The position numbers were made by a program, and so were the translations under genes. Of a stretch of 33,274 nucleotides of DNA, positions 24,474-33,210 are shown piece after piece. The stretch comes from Alphaproteobacteria bacterium. Its GTDB lineage: Bacteria; Pseudomonadota; Alphaproteobacteria; Rhizobiales; JAKIUO01. The DNA lies in NCBI GenBank assembly GCA_024279115.1, contig JAJRRW010000068.1, forward strand, positions 86,860 through 120,133. Reading direction: 5' to 3'. How positions within the stretch are numbered: position 1 is the first letter of the stretch; every line of letters begins with the position of its first letter. The notes beneath the pieces were generated by a model, which worked only from the letters and a program-made list of their open reading frames with translations, searched no databases and was not told where the DNA came from.

Positions 24474-25211
24474 ATTATAAACGCCAAGGCCAAAATACGA
24501 ACGAACAGGGGGGCGAAGGACAAACCTTCGCTCCTGCGCCAGTGTGCGATCACCCAACAAAAACTGCCGGTTGAAGAGCTATTGCGATTTGCGCTGTCTG
24601 CGCAAAAAATTGTGACACCGGACCTGCGTTGCAAGCTTCCCGGGCGGGGGCTTTGGCTAAAAGCGGAGCGCTCGGTGCTCATCGAGGCGATAAAGAAAAA
24701 CAGTTTTGCACGTGGATTTCGCGAAAAAGCACTCGTCAGTGACGATCTTGTTGATATGATAGAAAAGCTGACAAGAATTGACGCTCTGCATAGCCTTTCA
24801 CTGGCCAACAAGGCAGGTCTTGTGATAACCGGATATGAGAAGATCAAAAGAGCACTTGCCAAAGGCGACGTAAAGTGGCTTTTGCATGCTATGGAAGCCT
24901 CGCGCAACGGATCTGACAAGCTGGACAGGTATTTTGGCCCTTCCAGAAACGAGCGACAAGACGAGGATGATCTGAAAACCGGCGACGCCCGGGAGCCAGA
25001 TGATCCAATTGATCTTCAAAACATCCCTGGCATACTAAATGCTATGTTTACCGGTGATGAATTGAGTTTGGCACTCGGGCGATCTAATGTGATACACATA
25101 GGTCTTAAACGAGGCGAGATGGCGAAGCGTTTTACTTTCGCACTGCAAAAATGCAGTGCTTTTAAAGCGCATAAACAGGATGCGATCAATAATGATAACA
25201 GACTGTTATGA
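24474..25211 (+). CDS. ylxR: YlxR/L7Ae-like RNA-binding protein, apparently starting at ATT
   Basis: This is the fused YlxR (DUF448) plus L7Ae/L30e-like protein found between nusA and infB in alphaproteobacteria. The YlxR domain runs over LLRQCAITQQKLPVEELLRF and PDLRCKLPGRGLWLKAER, and the L7Ae-like part over DALHSLSLANKAGLVITGYEKIKRAL. The track's TTG start at 24582 would cut off the conserved R-x-C-x-x-T motif. The frame is open back to a TAA at 24432, but between them no ATG, GTG or TTG exists. AAGGAG (24463-24468) is followed five bases later by ATT (24474), my chosen start (245 residues). A frameshift error near the G6 run at 24508 is an alternative. An acidic linker (NERQDEDDLKTGDAREPDD) precedes the last 60 residues. 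Confidence 0.8.
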   Translation: MINAKAKIRTNRGAKDKPSLLRQCAITQQKLPVEELLRFALSAQKIVTPDLRCKLPGRGLWLKAERSVLIEAIKKNSFARGFREKALVSDDLVDMIEKLTRIDALHSLSLANKAGLVITGYEKIKRALAKGDVKWLLHAMEASRNGSDKLDRYFGPSRNERQDEDDLKTGDAREPDDPIDLQNIPGILNAMFTGDELSLALGRSNVIHIGLKRGEMAKRFTFALQKCSAFKAHKQDAINNDNRLL

Positions 25212-25301
25212 AACTGAAATATGAGGCTCGACGCAACAATCAGGAGCGGGTCATGAATTGATTTGATGTTTGATAAGGAGGGCCTGCGGGCCTAATAATG
25301 A

Positions 25302-27893
25302 ATGAGCGACAATAAAGATACAGAAGGCAAGACCATTCGTGGCTCTCGCACAATGACCCTCAATTTAAAAAAGACGGTCGATGCGGGTCATGTACAGCAA
25401 AGTTTTTCGCAAGGGCGCAAAAAAACGGTCGTTGTCAAAAAGAAACGAAAACGGGTGATCACACGCCCGGGTGCCGAAGCTCCAGCAGCTCCCGAGCCAG
25501 AGGTCGCTCCCCAAAAGGTTGAGCAGCCAAAGCCGGTGATTGCCAAACCCCGGAACGCCAGAGCAAACAGTCGCCCTAAAAAATCATTCGATAACGGCTC
25601 TTCAGACAAGCTGCTGTCCAACGCAGAAGTCGACGCCAGGACGCGCGCCCTGCAGATGGCGCGAGAACGCGACGTCGTGGAAGCTGCGCAAAAAATCAAA
25701 GATGATGCTGCGCGCGCCGAACAAGAAAAACTCGACACCATTGAGCGCGAAAAACAAGCCGCAATAGAAGCTGCCAAGCCCAAGGTCGAAAAAACCGAAC
25801 CTGCTGCCAAACCCGCAGCTGTCGCCAAAAAACCGGCCGCTGAAAAATCGCCCAAAGTGGACCAGGCTGGTGCCGAAGCACAGGCCCAGAAGCGCGGCGA
25901 ATATAGCAGTGCAAAAACGCCTCCCCAGAGCAAAGATAATCTGCGTGACCGCCGCCCGAAACTCGAAACACCGTCCCCGTCCAGAAGCAAAGGCGACAAT
26001 CGCGGACGCTCGCGCAAACTGACCATCCAGAATGCTCTTGATGAAGGCGGTCGCCAAAGATCACTGGCCTCCTTGAAACGCCGTCAGCAAAAACAACGGC
26101 GCGCCGCAGCTTCAAGCGGACCGGCCGAAAAAATTTCGCGTGAGGTAATCCTGCCGGACACCATCACCATTCAAGAGCTGGCCAACCGCATGACGGAACG
26201 CTCCGTCGATGTCATCAAATTCTTGATGAAACAAGGTCAGATGCAGCAGGCCAATGATCTCATCGACACCGATACTGCCGAGCTCATCGCCGAAGAATTT
26301 GGCCATACAGTCAAACGGGTTTCAGAATCAGATGTGGAAGAAGGCTTTATCGGTCAAGACGACAATCCCGATGACATGACCCCGCGTGCACCGGTTGTCA
26401 CCATCATGGGGCATGTCGACCATGGTAAAACCTCGCTGCTTGATGCCATCAGAGAGGCCAATGTGGTGTCGGGCGAAGCCGGTGGTATTACCCAGCATAT
26501 CGGGGCCTATCAGGTCGACAAGGGAGACAAAGGAAAAATCACCTTTATCGATACTCCTGGCCATGCCGCCTTTACGGAAATGCGTGCGCGCGGTGCCAAA
26601 GTCACCGATATTGTCGTGCTGGTGGTGGCTGCCAATGATGGCGTTATGCCTCAGACCATTGAGGCCATCAATCACGCCAAGGCCGCCGAAGTGCCCATCA
26701 TTGTGGCCATCAATAAAATCGATTTGCCAGAAGCCGATCCCAACCGGGTGCGAACCGACCTGCTGCAACACGAGATCGTTGTGGAAAGCATGGGCGGCGA
26801 TGTCCTCGAAATCGAGGTCTCGGCGATCAAACAGACCAATCTTAATGGCCTGCTTGAAGCCATTTTAAATCAGGCGGAACTGCTGGAACTCAAAGCCAAC
26901 CCGACCCGCAAGGCGGAAGGGTTTGTCATTGAGGCACAGCTGGAGCGCGGTCGCGGTTCGGTTGCCACTTTGCTGGTGCAACGCGGCACCTTGAAGGTCG
27001 GTAATATTGTCGTTGCTGGTCCCAGCTGGGGCCGCGTGCGGGCGCTTGTTAATGATCATGGCGATCATATCGCCGAAGCTGGCCCCGCCCTGCCGGTGGA
27101 AGTGCTCGGTCTCAATAGCGCCCCCAATGCGGGCGACCAGTTTGCCGTTGTCGAAAATGAGCAAAAGGCCCGTGAAATTACCGAATATCGCGAGCGCAAA
27201 CGCCGCGATCTGATCGGTGCCAGCTCCAGTGCCAGAACATCGCTCGAACAGATGATGAGCCAATTGCAAGAAGCCGACAAATCAGAATTCAAGCTGATTA
27301 TCAAAGGCGATGTCCAAGGTTCCATTGAGGCCATTCATGGTGCCCTCGACAAATTGGGCACGGATGAGGTGACAGCCAATATCGTTCACTCTGCTGTTGG
27401 CGGCATCAATGAAAGCGACATTACCCTTGCCGCCGCTTCCAACGCCATTGTGGTGGGCTTTAATGTCCGCGCCAACAATCAGGCCAAGGAATCTGCTGGT
27501 GCCGACGGTATCGAAATTCGTTACTACTCGGTGATCTATGATCTGGTTGACGATGTGAAAGCTGCCATGTCAGGTCTGTTGTCACCCGAACGACGCGAGC
27601 ACTTTATCGGCAATGCCGAAATTCTCGAAATCTTCAACATCACCAAGGTTGGCAAAATCGCTGGTTGCCGCGTCACAGATGGAAAAATGGAACGCGGAGC
27701 CGGTGTACGCCTCATTCGCGATAATGTGGTGATCCACGAAGGCGAGCTATCGACCCTCAAGCGCTTCAAGGATGAAGTCAAGGAAGTCGCGGGCGGCCAG
27801 GAATGTGGCATGGCCTTTGAAAACTATCAGGACATGCGCCCTGGTGATGTGATCGAAGCGTTCACCGTGGAAGAAATCGAGCGTTCCTTGTAG
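25302..27893 (+). CDS. infB: Translation initiation factor IF-2
   Basis: IF-2 is a GTPase that brings fMet-tRNA to the 30S subunit and promotes 50S joining. The 863-residue protein has a long low-complexity, Lys/Ala/Glu-rich N-terminal region (about 50-280) with an IF2_N domain near 285-335. The G domain follows: G1 GHVDHGKT at 370-377, G3 DTPGHAAF, G4 NKID. Beta-barrel and C-terminal fMet-tRNA-binding domains complete it. The AAGGAG ribosome binding site (25275-25280) is about 21 bases from the ATG, with a GGCC-TGCG-GGCC hairpin between them that could bring the two closer. An ATG four bases upstream opens only a 5-codon frame. Confidence 0.97.
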   Translation: MSDNKDTEGKTIRGSRTMTLNLKKTVDAGHVQQSFSQGRKKTVVVKKKRKRVITRPGAEAPAAPEPEVAPQKVEQPKPVIAKPRNARANSRPKKSFDNGSSDKLLSNAEVDARTRALQMARERDVVEAAQKIKDDAARAEQEKLDTIEREKQAAIEAAKPKVEKTEPAAKPAAVAKKPAAEKSPKVDQAGAEAQAQKRGEYSSAKTPPQSKDNLRDRRPKLETPSPSRSKGDNRGRSRKLTIQNALDEGGRQRSLASLKRRQQKQRRAAASSGPAEKISREVILPDTITIQELANRMTERSVDVIKFLMKQGQMQQANDLIDTDTAELIAEEFGHTVKRVSESDVEEGFIGQDDNPDDMTPRAPVVTIMGHVDHGKTSLLDAIREANVVSGEAGGITQHIGAYQVDKGDKGKITFIDTPGHAAFTEMRARGAKVTDIVVLVVAANDGVMPQTIEAINHAKAAEVPIIVAINKIDLPEADPNRVRTDLLQHEIVVESMGGDVLEIEVSAIKQTNLNGLLEAILNQAELLELKANPTRKAEGFVIEAQLERGRGSVATLLVQRGTLKVGNIVVAGPSWGRVRALVNDHGDHIAEAGPALPVEVLGLNSAPNAGDQFAVVENEQKAREITEYRERKRRDLIGASSSARTSLEQMMSQLQEADKSEFKLIIKGDVQGSIEAIHGALDKLGTDEVTANIVHSAVGGINESDITLAAASNAIVVGFNVRANNQAKESAGADGIEIRYYSVIYDLVDDVKAAMSGLLSPERREHFIGNAEILEIFNITKVGKIAGCRVTDGKMERGAGVRLIRDNVVIHEGELSTLKRFKDEVKEVAGGQECGMAFENYQDMRPGDVIEAFTVEEIERSL

Positions 27894-27910
27894 GACCTGG
27901 AGACATGACC

Positions 27911-28327
27911 ATGTCTGACCGAAAAAAGAACTATAGGCGCGATGGCCCAAGAGCTGGTTCTGGCCCCAGCCAGCGCCAGCTGCGGGTGGGAGAAAGCCTG
28001 CGCCATGCGCTGGCCGAACTATTGCTGCGCATCGAGATCAATGATGAGGTCCTTGCCGGGGTCCCGCTGACGGTCTCCGAGGTCAGAACCTCTCCCGATT
28101 TGCGCCAGGTGACGGCCTTTATTGCGCCTCTTGGAGGAGACAATAAAGACGCGGTGGTCAAAGCCCTTAACCGGCACTGCCGCTTCATTCGCGGCGAGCT
28201 GGCCCATAAAGTGACGCTCAAATATATGCCGGAGCTGAAATTTCGCCTCGACAGCTCCTATGACGAATATGAAAAAATCACCGACCTGTTGCATACCCCC
28301 AAAGTAGCGCAGGACCTGGATTCCTAG
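27911..28327 (+). CDS. rbfA: Ribosome-binding factor A
   Basis: RbfA binds the 30S subunit and helps 16S rRNA maturation. It has the KH-like fold seen in LRVGESLRHALAELLLR, VSEVRTSPDLRQVTAFI and RFIRGELAHKVTLKYMPELKFRLDSSYDEYEKI. Of two in-frame starts, 27905 and 27911, the second lies eight bases after GGAG and gives MSDRKKNYRRDG (138 residues); the first lies only two bases away. The gene follows infB at a short distance and precedes truB, the standard order. Its job fits with rimP at the other end of the same operon. Confidence 0.95.
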   Translation: MSDRKKNYRRDGPRAGSGPSQRQLRVGESLRHALAELLLRIEINDEVLAGVPLTVSEVRTSPDLRQVTAFIAPLGGDNKDAVVKALNRHCRFIRGELAHKVTLKYMPELKFRLDSSYDEYEKITDLLHTPKVAQDLDS

Positions 28328-28370
28328 AGCTGAGTGACGCTCAAGCCTTTAAATTATGAGTTAGACAAGA

Positions 28371-29291
28371 ATGGCCCGACGCAAGCGTGGTCAGCCGATG
28401 AATGGCTGGCTGGTTCTCGACAAACCCCTGGAAATTACCTCGACATCTGCCGTCAATGTGCTCAAACGCGTGTTTGATGCACAAAAGGCCGGGCACGCCG
28501 GCACGCTGGATCCGTTGGCCACTGGTGTGCTGCCTGTGGCGTTTGGCGAGGCCACCAAAACCATGCCTTATATCATGGATGGCGAAAAGAGCTATCGCTT
28601 CATGGTGCGCTGGGGCGTGCAGACCAACACGGATGACGCCCAGGGAGAGGCGGTTAAAACCAGCGATCATCGCCCCTCGAAAAGCGATATTGAAGCCTTG
28701 CTCAAGGATTTTTCAGGCGAAATCGAACAAACACCTCCGGCTTTTTCGGCCATCCATATCGCCGGGGAGCGCGCCTACAAGCTGGCCCGTCGCGGCGAGC
28801 AGGTTGAGATGCCATCGCGCCTTGTGCGCATTGATCGGTTAGCGATCACCAGGCAGCCCGATAATGATCATTGTGAATTTCAGGTAGATTGCGGAAAAGG
28901 CACGTATGTACGCGCTATTGCTCGCGATTTGGGCCGCAAACTCACCTGCTATGGTCATGTGGTTGAACTGCGCCGCACCCGCGTCGGGCAGTTCGATGAA
29001 GCAATGTCGATTTCACTGGATAAACTGCGTCAGTTAAGCCATAGTGCCGCGGATCGAGAGGCTTTACTGGCAAATCTGCTTTGCGTGGAGACCGCCCTGG
29101 ACGACATCCCGGAGCTGGCCATAAATGCAAATGACGCCTTTCGACTGAAACAGGGACAATCCGTGCTGCTACGCGGCGCCAACAGCCCCATCATAACCGG
29201 AGAAGTCTATGCAACCTTGCAAGGCGAACTCATTGCAATCGGCAAAGTCGAGCGCGGAGAGTTAAAGCCAACCAGGGTTTTTAATTTATAG
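28371..29291 (+). CDS. truB: tRNA pseudouridine(55) synthase
   Basis: TruB makes pseudouridine 55 in the T-loop of tRNAs. The 306-residue protein has the catalytic aspartate D47 in KAGHAGTLDPLATGVLP, the GEKSYRFMVRWGVQTNTDDAQGE block and QTPPAFSAIHIAGERAYKLARRGE, followed by a C-terminal domain. The N-terminal MARRKRGQPMNGWLVLDKP is typical. The ribosome binding site is weak. It lies 43 bases after rbfA and shortly before rpsO. Confidence 0.97.
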   Translation: MARRKRGQPMNGWLVLDKPLEITSTSAVNVLKRVFDAQKAGHAGTLDPLATGVLPVAFGEATKTMPYIMDGEKSYRFMVRWGVQTNTDDAQGEAVKTSDHRPSKSDIEALLKDFSGEIEQTPPAFSAIHIAGERAYKLARRGEQVEMPSRLVRIDRLAITRQPDNDHCEFQVDCGKGTYVRAIARDLGRKLTCYGHVVELRRTRVGQFDEAMSISLDKLRQLSHSAADREALLANLLCVETALDDIPELAINANDAFRLKQGQSVLLRGANSPIITGEVYATLQGELIAIGKVERGELKPTRVFNL

Positions 29292-29324
29292 GCCCTCCCT
29301 CGATAAATTTTAAAAGGAGTCCCG

Positions 29325-29594
29325 ATGTCGATTACCAACGAACGAAAAGCCGAATTGATGAAAGAATATGGTATCAAGGATGGCGATACTGGTTCACCCG
29401 AAGTGCAAGTTGCTGTTCTGACCGAACGGATCGTCAATCTCACTGAACATTTCAAAGGCCACAAGAAAGACAATCACTCCCGTCGCGGCCTGCTGAAAAT
29501 GGTGAGCACACGCCGCCGCCTGCTCGACTATGTTAAAGGCAAAGATACGGCCCGCTATGAAGGCTTGATCAAGCGCCTTGGCCTGCGCCGTTAG
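29325..29594 (+). CDS. rpsO: 30S ribosomal protein S15
   Basis: S15 is a primary 16S rRNA-binding protein of the 30S platform. It has 89 residues as usual, with [40 protein letters not shown] and [19 protein letters not shown], the last containing the rRNA-contacting helices. A strong AAAAGGAG lies seven bases before the ATG. The stop is followed by 303 bases with a repeat element before pnp, where many bacteria have an RNase III-processed hairpin. Confidence 0.98.
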   Translation: MSITNERKAELMKEYGIKDGDTGSPEVQVAVLTERIVNLTEHFKGHKKDNHSRRGLLKMVSTRRRLLDYVKGKDTARYEGLIKRLGLRR

Positions 29595-29897
29595 TTGCAA
29601 AGCCGTGTTCCCCATTCCGGGAAAATATCGGCGAGGCAACCAAACAAGAAATGTCATCCCCGCGTAGGCGGGGATCCATACTCACCGCACTGGCAATTCA
29701 AGTCGGTGAGTTTGAAAAGACGACCCTGACCATTTGATCAAAAATTGAAACACCTATGGTTATGGATCCCCGCCTGATAGCTCAAAAGATCTGGGCGGGG
29801 ATGACAAAAAATAATCCGAATTGACCGAAAGATAAAAACCGTAAGCAAGCCGTCCAGAAATATGACGGGATGGCTAAGATGACCGAAAGAAAACGAT
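29595..29897. other. rpsO-pnp intergenic region
   Basis: This gap holds the family A repeat described separately, with about 90 bases on its right before pnp. GACCGAAAGA occurs twice on that side (29823-29832 and 29881-29890). An out-of-frame ATG (29879) overlaps the pnp start. No gene is present. Confidence 0.6.
29653..29805. repeat. Paired inverted palindromic repeat (REPIN/MITE-like), family A copy 2
   Basis: The left arm (29653-29680) matches copy 1 with one change (GCGTAGGCG for GCGAAGGCG). The right arm (29761-29805) is the same sequence inverted, but its palindrome centre is expanded: ATCCCCGCC and GGCGGGGAT are separated by about 19 bases (TGATAGCTCAAAAGATCTG) instead of four. The internal segment has CTCACCG/CGGTGAG and words shared with copy 1. 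It sits between rpsO and pnp and will be transcribed. Confidence 0.85.
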
Positions 29898-32021
29898 ATG
29901 TTTGAAATACACAAAGAAGAAATCGAATGGGGTGGACGCACCCTTTCCCTCGAAACCGGCCGCATTGCCCGTCAGGCTCATGGCTCCGTACTTGCCAAAT
30001 ATGGTGAAACCACCGTGCTGGCCTGTACTGTTTCCGAAAAATCAGTTCGCCCGGGCATGGATTTCTTCCCCCTCACCGTTCATTATCAGGAAAAAACCTT
30101 TGCAGCTGGCAAAATCCCCGGTGGCTTTTTCAAGCGCGAAGGCCGCCCTGGTGAAAAAGAAACGCTGACCTGCCGCCTGATTGACCGCCCTATCCGCCCC
30201 CTGTTCCCAGATAGCTTCAAAAACGAGACCCAGATCATCATCACCGTGCTTTCGCACGATCTCGAAAATGATCCAGATATCGTCGCCATGATTGCCACTT
30301 CAGCCGCCCTCACCCTGTCCGGCGTTCCCTTCATGGGACCTATCGCTGGGGCACGCGTTGGCTATACCGACGGCGCGTACAAATTGAACCCGCTGCTTGG
30401 CGAGGAAATGGAAGCAAGCGATCTCGATCTCGTGGTTGCGGGCACCAATGATGCCGTATTGATGGTGGAATCAGAAGCGCAAGAGCTGTCAGAAGAGATT
30501 ATGCTCGGCGCGGTAATGTTTGGCCACAACGAATCCAAACCCGTCATCGACATGATCATCAAACTCGCAGAAAAAGCTGCCAAAGAGCCTTGGGATCTGG
30601 TTGAAGTCGACAATAGCGCCTATACCGACAAGGTCGCGGCAATAGCCGAAGCCGGTTTGCGTGAAGCCTATGCCATCACCGAAAAAACCAAGCGCTCGAA
30701 CATGGTGTCTGATCTGAAAAAGAAAGTCTTTGACGAACTGATGCCCGAAAAGGACGACGGCACAGAGGCCGTTCTTTTGGGAGACACGTTCAAATCTCTT
30801 GAGAAAAAAGTCGTACGCGGCGATCTCATCAGGACCAAAAAACGTATTGATGGACGCGATCTCGTCACGGTTCGCCCCATTGTTTCAGAAGTCGGCGTTC
30901 TGGCGCGCACCCATGGGTCCGCTCTGTTCACTCGCGGCGAAACACAAGCGCTGGTGGTCACAACATTAGGCACCGGCGAAGACGAACAGATCATCGACGC
31001 GCTGGAAGGCAGCTATCGCAATAATTTCATGCTGCATTACAACTTCCCGCCCTATTCTGTCGGTGAAGCCCGCCGCTTTGGCACACCTGGCCGTCGTGAA
31101 ATCGGCCATGGCAAGCTTGCTTGGCGTGCTATTCATCCGCTTTTGCCAAAGAAAGAAGACTTCCCCTACACCTTGCGGGTTGTTTCCGAAATCACCGAAA
31201 GTAACGGTTCTTCTTCCATGGCCACTGTTTGTGGTGCCTCACTGGCCCTGATGGATGCAGGTGTTCCCCTGGAGCGCCCGGTTGCCGGGATCGCCATGGG
31301 TCTGATCATGGAAGGTGACGACTATGTTGTTCTGTCCGATATCCTTGGGGATGAAGATCATCTCGGCGATATGGACTTCAAGGTGGCCGGGACCGAACGT
31401 GGTATCACCTCCTTGCAGATGGACATCAAGATCGCCGGCATTAACGAAGAGATCATGAAAGTGGCTCTGGCTCAGGCCAAGGGTGGCCGCGAGCATAGTC
31501 TTGGTGAAATGGACAAAGCGCTGCATGGATCTCGTGATCATGTTGGTGAGCACGCCCCACGCATCGAAGTGATGACTATTCCTGTCGCCAAAATCCGCGA
31601 TCTTATCGGCCCTGGTGGCAATGTTATTCGTGGTATTTGCGAAGAAACCGGCGCCAAGATCAATGTCACAGATGACGGCACAGTCAAGGTTGCCTCTTCC
31701 GACAGCAAGAGCATTGAAGCGGCGATTGCTGCCATCAATGGCATTTGCGCCGAAGCAGAAGTTGGCAAAGTCTACAAAGGCAAGGTCGTCAAAGTTGTCG
31801 ACTTTGGTGCCTTCGTAAACTTCTTTGGTCCAAAGGATGGCCTTGTGCACATCTCGCAAATGGCCGATCACCGCGTCAACAAGGTCACCGATGTGGTCAA
31901 TGAAGGCGATGAGATCTATGTCAAGCTGATGGGCTTTGATGACCGTGGCAAGGTCCGCCTCTCCATGAAAGTCGTTGACCAGGAAACCGGCAACGAACTC
32001 GAACAAGAGAGCGATGACTAA
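29898..32021 (+). CDS. pnp: Polyribonucleotide nucleotidyltransferase (PNPase)
   Basis: PNPase degrades RNA 3' to 5' with phosphate and forms part of RNA-degrading complexes. The 707-residue protein has two RNase PH domains (about 10-230 and 320-550), with active-site [18 protein letters not shown] in the second. A KH domain with [15 protein letters not shown] and an S1 domain ([21 protein letters not shown]...VHISQMA) follow. The acidic ending ELEQESDD is normal. The start at 29898 has a poor Shine-Dalgarno match (GAAAGAAAACGAT), which fits a gene whose own level is regulated at the leader. A strong terminator follows. Confidence 0.98.
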   Translation: MFEIHKEEIEWGGRTLSLETGRIARQAHGSVLAKYGETTVLACTVSEKSVRPGMDFFPLTVHYQEKTFAAGKIPGGFFKREGRPGEKETLTCRLIDRPIRPLFPDSFKNETQIIITVLSHDLENDPDIVAMIATSAALTLSGVPFMGPIAGARVGYTDGAYKLNPLLGEEMEASDLDLVVAGTNDAVLMVESEAQELSEEIMLGAVMFGHNESKPVIDMIIKLAEKAAKEPWDLVEVDNSAYTDKVAAIAEAGLREAYAITEKTKRSNMVSDLKKKVFDELMPEKDDGTEAVLLGDTFKSLEKKVVRGDLIRTKKRIDGRDLVTVRPIVSEVGVLARTHGSALFTRGETQALVVTTLGTGEDEQIIDALEGSYRNNFMLHYNFPPYSVGEARRFGTPGRREIGHGKLAWRAIHPLLPKKEDFPYTLRVVSEITESNGSSSMATVCGASLALMDAGVPLERPVAGIAMGLIMEGDDYVVLSDILGDEDHLGDMDFKVAGTERGITSLQMDIKIAGINEEIMKVALAQAKGGREHSLGEMDKALHGSRDHVGEHAPRIEVMTIPVAKIRDLIGPGGNVIRGICEETGAKINVTDDGTVKVASSDSKSIEAAIAAINGICAEAEVGKVYKGKVVKVVDFGAFVNFFGPKDGLVHISQMADHRVNKVTDVVNEGDEIYVKLMGFDDRGKVRLSMKVVDQETGNELEQESDD

Positions 32022-32045
32022 TTCATAGTCTGGTTTTTGAACAAC

Positions 32046-32080
32046 AAACGGCCACCTCACTTGCTGAGGTGGCCGTTTTT
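32046..32080 (+). terminator. Intrinsic terminator after pnp
   Basis: AAACGGCCACCTCA (32046-32059) pairs perfectly with TGAGGTGGCCGTTT (32065-32078) around a CTTGC loop and continues into T residues. This strong terminator should close the rimP-to-pnp transcription block. Confidence 0.95.
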
Positions 32081-32217
32081 GTTGCAATTATCGCGAGATA
32101 TAACGGCCTGACAAAGCAGATTATTGCAAATATTTGGCATAATTCGCGCAAATAAGCTCGCACATTGCGTTGGTTTTCGCATAATATTGCAATAATGGAT
32201 AGAAAAACCGCGATGCG
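32081..32217. other. Intergenic region after the pnp terminator
   Basis: An AT-rich stretch of about 140 bases with no gene. Words such as TTGCAAATATT and AATATTGCAAT recur in inverted form (near 32125 and 32185); their role is unknown. A promoter for the permease gene could be here, upstream of the repeat. Confidence 0.4.
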
Positions 32218-32365
32218 GCTTGTCCTCGCCGGACGGGCAGCTTATGCAGCTTGCAGCAGGGGCTGGCCCCTGCACCCCGTTCGTTTAAAGGGGTTTGGGG
32301 ACTGGCCCCCAACGCAATCCGCGAGGATGCCCGTCCGGCGAGGACAAGCTGCGATAGCAGCTTTT
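32218..32365. repeat. Compound palindromic repeat, family B copy 2
   Basis: Perfect 22-bp inverted arms, GCTTGTCCTCGCCGGACGGG... (32218-32239) and its complement (32328-32349), enclose a GCAGGGGC-TG-GCCCCTGC hairpin (32256-32273) and a GGGGAC-TG-GCCCC element. The right end forms another hairpin, AAGCTGC-GATA-GCAGCTT followed by T residues (32346-32365). GTCCTCGCCGGAC and the GCAGGGG hairpin are shared with copy 1 after metK. The element ends about 30 bases before the damaged start of the permease gene. Confidence 0.85.
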
Positions 32366-32445
32366 GATGCGCGTAATAGTTCAGGCTGGAAAACATGCTC
32401 ACCTAAATCGTACTTTTATTTGTCGCTGGTTTTTTCGGCGGAGCA

Positions 32446-33171
32446 TTGAATTCCATTGCCGGAGGTGGCAGCTTCATCACCTTTCCCGCCCTGCTGGCCG
32501 CCGGAGTTCCAGCCATCAGCGCCAACGCCACCAATACATTTTCCTCCCTGCCTGGCTATATGGTCGGGGCATGGGTGATGCGCAAAGACATGCTAAAAGT
32601 GCGCAAGCAACTGCCGCGCTATGTCCTTATCAGCTTTATCGGCGGCTGCCTTGGCGCGTGGCTGCTATTGCGCACCCCAGAAGCCAAATTCGTTGAGATC
32701 GTGCCCTGGCTTTTGCTGTTCGCGACGGTCTTGTTCATTTTTGGCGGGCAGCTCAATCAATTCATCACCCGGCATACAGCACATCATCGCCATGCCTCCA
32801 TCGCCGGGGTGGTTTCCCTCACCGCTTTGCTGTTGATCATCTGTATATATGGCGGATTTTTCAATGCAGGACTTGGCATTATCAGCCTGTCTTTTCTGGC
32901 GCTTGCCGGCATGAGCGATATCCGCACCATGACGGGCCTGAAACTTCTGATCTCCAGCTGCGTGTCGATTATTGCGGTGATATTGTTCATTTTTGAAGGC
33001 ACGATCGCCTGGCAACCAGGGCTTGCCGTGCTTGCTGGCACGGTCACCGGTGGCGCCATCGCCGCCAACATCTCGCGCCATCTGCCGCAAAATATTGTCC
33101 GCAATTTCGTAATTCTCGCCAGCATCTGTATCACCGGCTGGTTCTTTTATGATGTCTATTTCCGGGGCTGA
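32446..33171 (+). CDS. TauE/SafE (TSUP) family membrane permease, start region interrupted
   Basis: This is a sulfite exporter TauE/SafE-type permease, a family that moves small anions or sulfur compounds. The visible frame gives 241 residues and about seven hydrophobic segments, with the N-terminal NSIAGGGSFITFPALLAAG and a matching C-terminal half with GLGIISLSFLALAGM, the two repeated motifs of the family. The frame is open 13 codons further upstream and encodes IVLLFVAGFFGGAL, the missing first helix. Before it comes ATG-CTC-ACC-TAA (32395-32406), so the natural start is cut off by a stop at codon 4. The TTG at 32446 is the only canonical start left and would lose helix 1. It is probably a recent pseudogene or starts at a rare codon. 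Confidence 0.75.
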   Translation: MNSIAGGGSFITFPALLAAGVPAISANATNTFSSLPGYMVGAWVMRKDMLKVRKQLPRYVLISFIGGCLGAWLLLRTPEAKFVEIVPWLLLFATVLFIFGGQLNQFITRHTAHHRHASIAGVVSLTALLLIICIYGGFFNAGLGIISLSFLALAGMSDIRTMTGLKLLISSCVSIIAVILFIFEGTIAWQPGLAVLAGTVTGGAIAANISRHLPQNIVRNFVILASICITGWFFYDVYFRG

Positions 33172-33210
33172 GACTTGCTCTGCACAAAAGCAGGTATTTG
33201 AGCCAGCCCC

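Noticed and set aside
31239-32087. 282-aa minus-strand ORF opposite pnp
   Set aside because: It is antisense to the pnp coding region and to its terminator and has no plausible domains.
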